Virus record (IMG/VR): IMGVR_UViG_3300044609_000737
Span: 1 to 22,577 of that record
DNA from: a virus
DNA: 22,577 bases
Strand: one strand, 5' to 3'
Shown piece after piece: positions 7,250 through 14,490 of this stretch; positions within the stretch are counted from its first letter, which is position 1, and every line of letters begins with the position of its first letter. Both the position numbers and the translations under genes were made by a program. The notes beneath the pieces were generated by a model that was given only the letters and a program-made list of their open reading frames with translations, was not told the origin of the DNA and did not search any database.

Positions 7250-9910
7250 TTAGTCGAATCTTGAAGACATCATATCTTGTGCTCTTTGGGCAGCAGCACG
7301 ACGTGCAGCTACTTTTTGTGCGGGAGACTTAGGACCGCCATACTCACCAGCTGCAGGTGGCTTTTTACCAGGAGTTTTCTTTTGTCCTCTTGGCTGAACA
7401 CCTGCTCTTGCAGCTCCCATTGATTTGGAAACTAATTTAAATGCAGCACTTGGTTCAGGTGGTCTTGGAGTTCCCTTGTCTTCTCTCCTTCTTTCATCAA
7501 TTACTTCAACTTCTTCATTATATTTTTTCCATGCGGTTGCATATGCAATGCCTTTTTCTTTTTTAGTCAGACCACCTGATTTATACGTATCCTTAATATG
7601 CTTCACCATTCTTTCATATTTTTTGCCTGGAGGTGCCTTCTCATCAATGTTCTCAACTTCTTCACGTCTCATATCAACCTGAGGATTGATGATTACACCA
7701 TCCTTTCTTTTACCTTTCACATCTGGAGTGTTATCTGTTCTGTTAGTTTGAGTTAGACTAACAAATTTTCCAGTTGCATCATCATCACTAGACTTTTTTT
7801 CGGTTAACTGCCTCCAATCTGCAAAAGTAAATCTTTCAATGTCAAATGAATTTTGCAATTTTTCTTCAATGATTTCACGAGCTGATGGACCAGACTCTTC
7901 TACCATTAGCATTGCTTGCTCAATGAAATAATCAAAATGCTCTTGATCGAGTGATTCAAAAATTTCCTGAACTTCATCATAGTTAAACGCAATTTCAGAT
8001 TCAATGAAATAGTGAGTTAGAAGTTCTTTCTCTTCCTTTCTCATCTTTTTAACAAAAGTTCCGACAGCTCTACCTGCAGTTGCAGCAGCAGACTTGCCAG
8101 CTTTTCTAGCCTTTACTGCTTCTCCTGCAGCCGCTCCAGCAGCTCCCGCAGCTTTGACTGCAGTTCTACCTGCACTTTGAGCTGCTCTACCAGCTGCAAC
8201 AGTTGCCTTTCTTCTTGCCCTAGTTGCAGCTGCGGATTGCTCTGCTTCTTTACCTTTTGCCCTAACAGCGTCATAAGTTGCTTTAACTTCTGCAGCACGT
8301 CTTGCTCCTACTTGTCTTGCTGTGTTTACTGATTGCTGAACTGATTTAAAGTCCCTTTCTGCTCTTGCTTTAAGTGCTCCAAGGATACCGCCCTTTGCTT
8401 TTTCTTTAGTTTGTGTTGGGGTTGACTTAGTTGCTGGCTGAGATTTTTTAGCCATTGCAATTTTTGATTGACTCTTCAAAGCAGAAGTCATTCCAGATGA
8501 TTTTGATGACTCGGCATCTCTTGCAGCTTTTCTTGACTTATGCTCAGCAGAAGCACGGATTGCTGCAGATTTAGCACCACCTTTCAGTGAACCAATTGAC
8601 TTGCCAGACTTGGACATTCCAGACCCACGAACCTTAGTTCCACCTGCACCTCTTCGCCATTCAACAAGAAACTCTTCAGATGAAATCTCGTCAACAAAAT
8701 CACAGAAATCATCAATGCCCATATCTTCGATTAGAAAATCAATACCATACTCATTGAGTCCCTCATTCATAAAATATGCTGTTGCAATTTCTGCAACATC
8801 TTCCATTTTCACACAATTGTCTACAACTCTACCACCTTTCATTTTAGTGCCAGCTTTTTTATATCCTTTCCAGCAAGCTTTACCATCAAGACCTTGCTCT
8901 TTACCCTCTTTGTTTTTTGCTTCAGCAGCAAACTCTTCAGGAGTGTAGTGTACGCTGTGACGATATCCACCAATTTCTTGATCTAATCTATCTGCTCTAG
9001 ATTTAGCTCTTTTTTTATTTTTATATGGTTTGCCAATTTTAACTGGCTCTCCATCACTTGGACCATGTTTTGCTGGGCCATAAATTTGATATGGCATTTC
9101 ATTCAATTCATACTCTTCATTTCTAGGATCTCTGGTGCCTCTGAGTGGCTCTAAACCAGAACGACGGCGTGCTTTGTTTCCCGCCCCCTGATCACCATAC
9201 CCAGCATATCTTGGGCCTTTACCGCCAGTGGATTTCTTCTCATACCCAGGTGTTCCAGGACCATCACCACGAACTGCAATATTATGAGCATTTGCTCTAT
9301 CTCTTGTAGTTACTCCATATGTCTGATACTGCTTACCCGCCAGTTTTCTTTGACGGGGACCGGGACGCATTGCCTCATATACAGTTTCATCTTCTTGAAG
9401 TTGTCTATTTCTCCAAAGCTCAGCAACATAATCTACTGCTTCCTTTCTGGTCTTTCTAACATCATCACCTGGCTCGTATGGAGTATCATCACCATCAGAA
9501 TTCCACCAAGGATTCTTACCCTTAAACTTACGACCTTTTAGTTTAGGTCTTTTTTTCTCTTGAACTAATTCAGTTTCTTCCTTGCGAACTCCACTCTTAG
9601 CATTTAATTTTGCTTGGATTCTTTGCTTCATTTCTGGCATTGAAGCCACATTATAAAGAGCTAGGGTCGGAGCACTAAATGTTTTTCCATTGGTGTACAC
9701 ATTAACACCCATGTAATCTCTAACTTTCTTGTCTTCTAGAAGAGTTAGAGCATACTCAAGAGTTTGATCAATTAGATTTTCTCTTAGATAATCTTCTTGA
9801 GAAGTCACATCACCCGGAAAGTATGCAGAAGCAGACTCAACCATCTTTGTTGCTTTGTACATCATGTCCGGTGTAAGAGACATGAATTGAGATACAATAG
9901 ATAAATCCAT
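7250..9910 (-). CDS. Large modular virion-type protein, Lys/Arg/Ala-rich
   Basis: The 886-residue protein is built of separate parts. Residues 1-110 look folded. Residues 111-330 are basic and low in complexity. Residues 341-370 hold LDGKACWKGYKKAGT with KGGRVVDNCVKMED. Residues 371-415 are an acidic helical module, and 420-625 a long Ala/Lys/Arg stretch. Residues 627-675 hold a second acidic helical module, and 757-800 the segment PPGKKYERMVKHIK to GIAYATAWKKY. The last two named motifs recur, from memory, in cyanophage structural proteins. Late-promoter motifs upstream (9933-9950) agree with a virion role, perhaps an internal head protein that binds DNA through its basic parts; that is inference. 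An AG-rich sequence precedes the ATG at 9910. A late promoter for the next gene follows its stop. Confidence 0.8.
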   Translation of the reverse strand: MDLSIVSQFMSLTPDMMYKATKMVESASAYFPGDVTSQEDYLRENLIDQTLEYALTLLEDKKVRDYMGVNVYTNGKTFSAPTLALYNVASMPEMKQRIQAKLNAKSGVRKEETELVQEKKRPKLKGRKFKGKNPWWNSDGDDTPYEPGDDVRKTRKEAVDYVAELWRNRQLQEDETVYEAMRPGPRQRKLAGKQYQTYGVTTRDRANAHNIAVRGDGPGTPGYEKKSTGGKGPRYAGYGDQGAGNKARRRSGLEPLRGTRDPRNEEYELNEMPYQIYGPAKHGPSDGEPVKIGKPYKNKKRAKSRADRLDQEIGGYRHSVHYTPEEFAAEAKNKEGKEQGLDGKACWKGYKKAGTKMKGGRVVDNCVKMEDVAEIATAYFMNEGLNEYGIDFLIEDMGIDDFCDFVDEISSEEFLVEWRRGAGGTKVRGSGMSKSGKSIGSLKGGAKSAAIRASAEHKSRKAARDAESSKSSGMTSALKSQSKIAMAKKSQPATKSTPTQTKEKAKGGILGALKARAERDFKSVQQSVNTARQVGARRAAEVKATYDAVRAKGKEAEQSAAATRARRKATVAAGRAAQSAGRTAVKAAGAAGAAAGEAVKARKAGKSAAATAGRAVGTFVKKMRKEEKELLTHYFIESEIAFNYDEVQEIFESLDQEHFDYFIEQAMLMVEESGPSAREIIEEKLQNSFDIERFTFADWRQLTEKKSSDDDATGKFVSLTQTNRTDNTPDVKGKRKDGVIINPQVDMRREEVENIDEKAPPGKKYERMVKHIKDTYKSGGLTKKEKGIAYATAWKKYNEEVEVIDERRREDKGTPRPPEPSAAFKLVSKSMGAARAGVQPRGQKKTPGKKPPAAGEYGGPKSPAQKVAARRAAAQRAQDMMSSRFD

Positions 9911-9932
9911 ATTCTTTCTTTGAAATGAGTTC

Positions 9933-9950
9933 TATTTATTATTATTTATC
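9933..9950 (-). promoter_or_regulatory. Two tandem late-promoter-like motifs
   Basis: On the minus strand GATAAATA (9950-9943) is followed after two bases by AATAAATA (9940-9933). Both fit NATAAATA. The first overlaps the last codons and stop of the nucleotidyltransferase gene. The second lies 22 bases before the ATG of the 886-residue protein. One or both could serve it. Confidence 0.6.
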
Positions 9951-11123
9951 TTTTCGTCTACCTTTAGTAAATGACTTAACTGGTTCAGTGGGATGCATTC
10001 GTTGTAGATATTCACGATAATCATCCGTACCAATTTCTAATGGTCCTGGGTGATAACTTAAATCTTTGACCCAGGTTCGGTGAATTTTCTTTTGTTCGTC
10101 CACAAAGATAACATAATTAGAACCTCTGGTAACAATTTTTCCAGAGATACCAGTAATAGAATCAATTACTGTTTCACCTAAGTTGTAAATATTTCCTTGA
10201 TAATATTGCTCTCGGAGATTTTCAATATCTAATGATGGAGATATTTTCCATAAATCTTCTTTGAGACTCATAGACTTACGAACTTGTGAATAGATTGCAC
10301 GGCACTCTTTTTTGCTAACATTGCCAGGAAGTCCTTGCTTGAAGGTTTCGTAATCATTTTCAAGTGCTGCTTTACGCATCATTGAGCTAGTAATTCCTTC
10401 AGTTTTATCCGTATCTGGATCAGACATTCCAGCACCAACTACTTCTACTCCATAAAAGTCATATACAGTTCCATTGTATTTTTGTGCGATTTTTTCATAC
10501 TTTTGAACATTCTCATCTCCACACATAATTACTACATGATGATAACCTTCGTCGTGCAATGATGTCAAAATATCATAAATGTTATCTCCATTTTCTGGAT
10601 CATTTACAATACTTTCAGCATGATCCGGGAATATATGTTGGAGAATGTTATACTTTGATTTGAAATCTAATGGATTCTGCTTACTATCAGAAGTCCTACT
10701 TGGATAAATTCTATACTCAGCTTCTAGCTCTTCCGCTTGTTCCTGAACTGCATTTATGAGATTTTCATGTCCAAGTGAAGGAGGATTAAATCTACCAAAA
10801 GTAATAACCACTGCAGGACCATCTCCAGGTTGAATTTCTTCTGGAGGTTGATCTGCAGTGGTTTGATTTGTGGCAGGCGGCTGAGGGACATTTTGAGCAT
10901 CAGCTTGTGAAGATGGACCCATAAGTGGAGTACCATCTTTTAGCTTTTTTTTATCTGACTTAGATATAGAAACTAATTTTTGTCCGCCGCCTTCACTTTT
11001 AGCGACAATTTCTCCTTTGGCATTTGAGTAATACCCTTTACCCAGATGGGTAAGACCTTTTTTCTCTGCCTCTTTGCCCGCAGGAGTTCTGGCTTCTGTT
11101 ATAAATTGTCTAAAAGTTTTCAT
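9942..11123 (-). CDS. Nucleotidyltransferase-domain protein with capsid-targeting-like N-terminus
   Basis: The 393-residue protein begins MKTFRQFITEA, very close to the capsid-targeting sequence of T4 internal proteins (MKTYQEFIAEA in IPIII), including an I-x-E site for the gp21 prohead protease after Glu10. Residues about 11-100 form a linker rich in Lys, Gly, Gln and Pro. A cytidylyltransferase-like fold follows: AVVITFGRFNPPSLGHENLI holds the GRFNPxxxGH variant of the HxGH nucleotide-binding motif, and the SSMMRKAA segment matches the second signature. The C-terminus has an SH3-like part, GKIVTRGSNYVIFVDEQKKIHRTWVKDL. Substrate is unknown; family members transfer CMP or AMP. I chose the ATG at 11123. 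The frame can be extended only to a TTG, which would hide the N-terminal motif. It follows the 156-residue gene by 23 bases. Confidence 0.85.
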   Translation of the reverse strand: MKTFRQFITEARTPAGKEAEKKGLTHLGKGYYSNAKGEIVAKSEGGGQKLVSISKSDKKKLKDGTPLMGPSSQADAQNVPQPPATNQTTADQPPEEIQPGDGPAVVITFGRFNPPSLGHENLINAVQEQAEELEAEYRIYPSRTSDSKQNPLDFKSKYNILQHIFPDHAESIVNDPENGDNIYDILTSLHDEGYHHVVIMCGDENVQKYEKIAQKYNGTVYDFYGVEVVGAGMSDPDTDKTEGITSSMMRKAALENDYETFKQGLPGNVSKKECRAIYSQVRKSMSLKEDLWKISPSLDIENLREQYYQGNIYNLGETVIDSITGISGKIVTRGSNYVIFVDEQKKIHRTWVKDLSYHPGPLEIGTDDYREYLQRMHPTEPVKSFTKGRRKDK

Positions 11124-11146
11124 CAAAAACAAAAGTTCTACATCTA

Positions 11147-11617
11147 TTATTTAGGTGTGTTAAAATGCCGATATAGTATACCTCTTGACCTATCGAGATT
11201 TGTTATGAGTACAAGTGCATCATATATGTTAGATGAATTATCTCGTATAAATTTTAAGTTTGGATCTTTGTCTACTTTGTATTTTTTATTTTTCTTAGAA
11301 GTTGTAACATAAAAATTTAACAACGACATAATTAACTCGTCTGGGTTAGCTAAATTCTGTTTTGTTTTTGGATATTTTGTTACGAATCCCACAAATAAAT
11401 TAAAAAATAATAACTTATTACTAGATACTAATATATCAATAAATTTTGCAGATTTCACTAAAAATCTATCGGCTGCATCTAAATATCTAGTCAAAGCAAT
11501 TCTATCTTGAGATGTAAGCTCAGGGGAATGCTCCCGCATTCCCGAAATGTATTTTTTTATTTCTTTACTTCCTTGATGTAACACAAACAGCTCATAACCT
11601 GTTACAACAGCAAACAT
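11147..11617 (-). CDS. Hypothetical protein, function unknown
   Basis: I do not recognise this 156-residue protein. It is rich in Leu, Lys, Ser and Asn and looks mostly helical. A hydrophobic patch, LLFFNLFVGFV, lies near residues 68-78, followed by a basic, Asn-rich region. No signal peptide or catalytic motif is visible. The ATG at 11617 has AAGGAG upstream at a somewhat long spacing, inside the end of the MazG-like gene, two bases before which that gene stops. It is therefore the last gene of the gp43-uvsX-gp41-mazG run. It is followed by the virion-type block. Confidence 0.75.
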   Translation of the reverse strand: MFAVVTGYELFVLHQGSKEIKKYISGMREHSPELTSQDRIALTRYLDAADRFLVKSAKFIDILVSSNKLLFFNLFVGFVTKYPKTKQNLANPDELIMSLLNFYVTTSKKNKKYKVDKDPNLKFIRDNSSNIYDALVLITNLDRSRGILYRHFNTPK

Positions 11618-11619
11618 TA

Positions 11620-12060
11620 TCAGATATCTCCTTCTTTGCGATTTTCAGAATGGAATACCCGGAATACACCTTCTGGATACCGTGCAGTTAGTTTTTCTAC
11701 GTTGGTTTCTAAAACTTCCTCAATACTAGTACCGAGAGCAATACAACCTTGAGCAATATACCACATTACATCACCCATTTCTTTGATCATGTGAATACGA
11801 GACTGCTCATTGTATGGTTTACCTTGGAAAGCAATCTTCTTGACCACTTCAGCAAATTCACCACCTTCTGCAGTTAGACCAATTGCAGCAGTTAGAAGTC
11901 GGTTCAAGTCAACACCAACAGCGTTTACGTTGTCTTCAGGCATCTTGCGTTCAAGTTCATTAACCCTAGCAACGAACTCTTCTGGGTTGCTAGATGCAAG
12001 ACTAGTAGTATCACCTACAAACTCTTGATATGCGTCTAGGCTAATTAGTTTCTTTGTCAT
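11620..12060 (-). CDS. mazG: MazG-like nucleotide pyrophosphohydrolase
   Basis: Members of this all-alpha NTP-pyrophosphatase family hydrolyse nucleoside triphosphates or related alarmones to monophosphates. In cyanophages they are thought to alter host nucleotide pools. The 146 residues show the two metal-binding pairs: Glu65-x-x-Glu68 in TAEGGEFAEVVKK and Glu94-x-x-Asp97 in KEMGDVMWYIA. The C-terminal VEKLTARYPEGVF segment is common in phage members. The start overlaps the gp41 stop as ATGA, and the unknown 156-residue gene begins two bases after its end. It is thus made together with helicase, recombinase and polymerase. The exact substrate cannot be told from sequence, and the symbol denotes family membership only. 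Confidence 0.88.
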   Translation of the reverse strand: MTKKLISLDAYQEFVGDTTSLASSNPEEFVARVNELERKMPEDNVNAVGVDLNRLLTAAIGLTAEGGEFAEVVKKIAFQGKPYNEQSRIHMIKEMGDVMWYIAQGCIALGTSIEEVLETNVEKLTARYPEGVFRVFHSENRKEGDI

Positions 12061-13430
12061 ACTTTGAATCCTTCAAATGTGCGTTGTGATTTTTTAAACT
12101 TGGAATCATGCTCATCATCTTGACCTGAGTTGATCAGGGTCTTCTGAGCACTGTCCTCAACATTATACAGCTTCATCTTGGCTCTGTCAATACCCACGAC
12201 GAATCTCTTGTGGGTCGTGGGGTCATTATAACGATTCTTGAGCTGCTTAATCATGATTTGATTAAGGTTTTCAAGCTCTTCCGTACTGATGAGTGCAAAC
12301 ATAAAGTCTGCAGTAGCAGGAAGACCAAAACTTTCAGATGTATCAGTAAGTTCTACATCAGAGTTACCATAACCTTGACGAGTCGTTTGTGTTGCAGATA
12401 CAATTGGAACATTACATTCTACAGCAAGTCCACGAAGTTCTTCTGCAATTGCTTTGACATAGGTATATGAATTTACAAGTGAACCTTTATACCTAGATGA
12501 AGCACAGATGTTTAGATAATCAATAAAAATAATATCTGGCCTAAATCCTTTCTTCAGAGCAAGATCATTTAGAAGTGACTTAAAATGTCCTACGTGTGCA
12601 GATGCAGTCGGATATTCTTTAATGATTAATTTACCTCGTGTCTTTTCAGACAACTTAAATAACTTACTCTCATAAGTACTCTTTGGCAAATTAGTAATAT
12701 CTTGAATATTGACATTCAAGAGATTTGCATCAATTCTTTCAGCAATCCTTTCCTCTGCCATTTCAAGTGTAATGTAGAGAACATTGCTCCCCTGCAGGAG
12801 GATGGAGCTAGCCATGTGGCACATGAATAAACTTTTGCCGACACCCGTACCAGCAAGAGCGATATTGAGAGTCTTGTTAGGGAGACCACCTTTGGTAATT
12901 TTGTTGAATAGATCGAGATCAAACGGGATTTTGTCTTCTTTTTTGTGGTAGAAATCATATCGAGAATCAGAGTCTGAAATATAGTCATGACCAATGTGGT
13001 CATCAAAAGAAACGGAAAGTGCGTCGGAAAGGATCGAAGGAATAGAATCTTTACTTCGTGTCTTATCCTTTCCATCTGCAATTTTAACTGAGTCTAGAAG
13101 AGCCAAATAAATGGCTCTATCCTTGCACCATTTTTCGGTAGTATCTAGTAACCATTGTTCATCAAACTTTTCTTCCTTTAATTCAGTAACTAGGCTAATT
13201 GATTTTTGGAATGCATCATCAGAAATGTCCTTACGGTTTTCAATTTCAATTTTTAAAACTGCCTTAGAGGGCACTGCATCATACTTGGCAACATAATTAT
13301 GAATCTCCTGAAATACAATTTTGTCTACAAGAGATTCAAAGTATGTTTCTTTAATGAAAGGAATTACCTTTCGTGTGTACTTTTCATCATAAATTAAGTT
13401 TGATAGAATTTTAGATTCAATACTATCCAT
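12057..13430 (-). CDS. 41: Replicative DNA helicase (T4 gp41-like, DnaB family)
   Basis: This hexameric 5'-3' helicase unwinds the fork and works with the gp61 primase. The 457-residue protein has an N-terminal helical domain (about 1-140) for primase contact and a RecA-like motor. In the motor, the Walker A motif AGTGVGKS lies near 194-200, the Walker B strand IIFIDY near 301-305, and an SATQTTRQGYG segment bearing the conserved Gln follows. T4 gp41 has a similar length. I chose the ATG at 13430. It shares its A with the uvsX stop (TGATG), and the codon before it, TTG, is less likely. Its end overlaps the MazG-like gene as ATGA, so uvsX, gp41 and mazG are probably translationally coupled. 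Confidence 0.95.
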   Translation of the reverse strand: MDSIESKILSNLIYDEKYTRKVIPFIKETYFESLVDKIVFQEIHNYVAKYDAVPSKAVLKIEIENRKDISDDAFQKSISLVTELKEEKFDEQWLLDTTEKWCKDRAIYLALLDSVKIADGKDKTRSKDSIPSILSDALSVSFDDHIGHDYISDSDSRYDFYHKKEDKIPFDLDLFNKITKGGLPNKTLNIALAGTGVGKSLFMCHMASSILLQGSNVLYITLEMAEERIAERIDANLLNVNIQDITNLPKSTYESKLFKLSEKTRGKLIIKEYPTASAHVGHFKSLLNDLALKKGFRPDIIFIDYLNICASSRYKGSLVNSYTYVKAIAEELRGLAVECNVPIVSATQTTRQGYGNSDVELTDTSESFGLPATADFMFALISTEELENLNQIMIKQLKNRYNDPTTHKRFVVGIDRAKMKLYNVEDSAQKTLINSGQDDEHDSKFKKSQRTFEGFKV

Positions 13431-14470
13431 CAATCACTTTCTCCATCAAATGTTTCCACCGCACCATAACTATACTCCTTTTTAGCACACTCGTCAAGTG
13501 CTTCCATCACTTGGGGGGTGAAGAACCTTTCAGGATCTGAAAGAATTTGTTTAGCATAATGCTTACCACCATCAATTTCATAACGTCCACCAGACTTAAC
13601 GAAAACTCCGTACTTCTCACCCAGTTCCAATAATCCATAGTACTTGTCAAGTCCACGTTCATCATAGAATAACCTAGTCTCAATCAGTGAATTTTCTTTC
13701 GTGAACCTAGACTTAAATGCCTTACATTTGATAATGTTACCTACTACTTCTGTTCCATCTTTCTCCTTTGATTTGGATAGGTAGATGATTGTAGACGCAG
13801 CATACTTAAGACCAGATCCACCACCCATTTCTTTGGTTGGCATATAGGATCCAATAACATCATAGGTGTGATTCGTAACAATCATAGGAATGCCTGCAGT
13901 GCCCAGTTTAAGGGACAGGATTCGGAACACGGACTTGATGACCTGAGAACGGGTCATGTCCCTGGTCTCCTTGCCTGCAGAGGCATCCTCGATCTCCTTG
14001 GTGGTTGCAAGCATCCCCAGAGAGTCTAGCACAAACATCAGGGGTGGGCGCTCATCCTTTTTAAGTTTCATGTACTCATCAACAACCTTGATTGATTGAG
14101 TACGAAATTCCTGAACTGTAGACACTGGAACTAGACCAACACGCTTGGCATCAATACCACGACTGGTCATCATATCCTTGGTAATTGCAGATTCAGTTTC
14201 AAAATAAATTACTTCTCCAGTAGGATTTTGTTGAAGGAAGAATTTAACGATTGAGAGAGCAAAGAAAGTTTTTCCAGTAGATGACTCACCAGCGAGAGCT
14301 GTAATCTTGTTGTTAGGTAGCCCCCCAAAAATACTGCCACTAAGGAGAGCATTAAAGATATAACTCCCAGTGTCAACAAAGCCCCCACAATCTCCTGCGG
14401 CGACTCCATCCTCGACGATTCCTGCATACTCGTTATCTAACTCTTTGATAACACTATTTAAGAAACTCAT
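13430..14470 (-). CDS. uvsX: UvsX, RecA-like recombinase
   Basis: UvsX forms filaments on single-stranded DNA and drives strand exchange for recombination-dependent replication and repair. The 346 residues show Walker A GESSTGKT at 61-68, the Walker B strand LMFVLDS with Asp149, and the [30 protein letters not shown] region that corresponds to DNA-binding loop 2. T4 UvsX is 391 residues; cyanophage forms are shorter, in line with this one. The ATG at 14470 has AGGAG six bases upstream. It follows the polymerase gene after 20 bases and precedes gp41 with a one-base overlap. Confidence 0.96.
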   Translation of the reverse strand: MSFLNSVIKELDNEYAGIVEDGVAAGDCGGFVDTGSYIFNALLSGSIFGGLPNNKITALAGESSTGKTFFALSIVKFFLQQNPTGEVIYFETESAITKDMMTSRGIDAKRVGLVPVSTVQEFRTQSIKVVDEYMKLKKDERPPLMFVLDSLGMLATTKEIEDASAGKETRDMTRSQVIKSVFRILSLKLGTAGIPMIVTNHTYDVIGSYMPTKEMGGGSGLKYAASTIIYLSKSKEKDGTEVVGNIIKCKAFKSRFTKENSLIETRLFYDERGLDKYYGLLELGEKYGVFVKSGGRYEIDGGKHYAKQILSDPERFFTPQVMEALDECAKKEYSYGAVETFDGESD

Positions 14471-14490
14471 GATTAACTCCTAATAATAAT

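Noticed and set aside
7988-8653. Long repetitive Ala/Lys/Arg stretch as possible DNA repeats or a frameshift
   Set aside because: The frame is open throughout and the repetition is low-complexity protein composition; no exact long DNA repeat was seen.
11148-11155. Degenerate late-promoter motif before the nucleotidyltransferase gene
   Set aside because: The minus strand reads CCTAAATA, with one mismatch to NATAAATA; this is too weak to call in AT-rich DNA.
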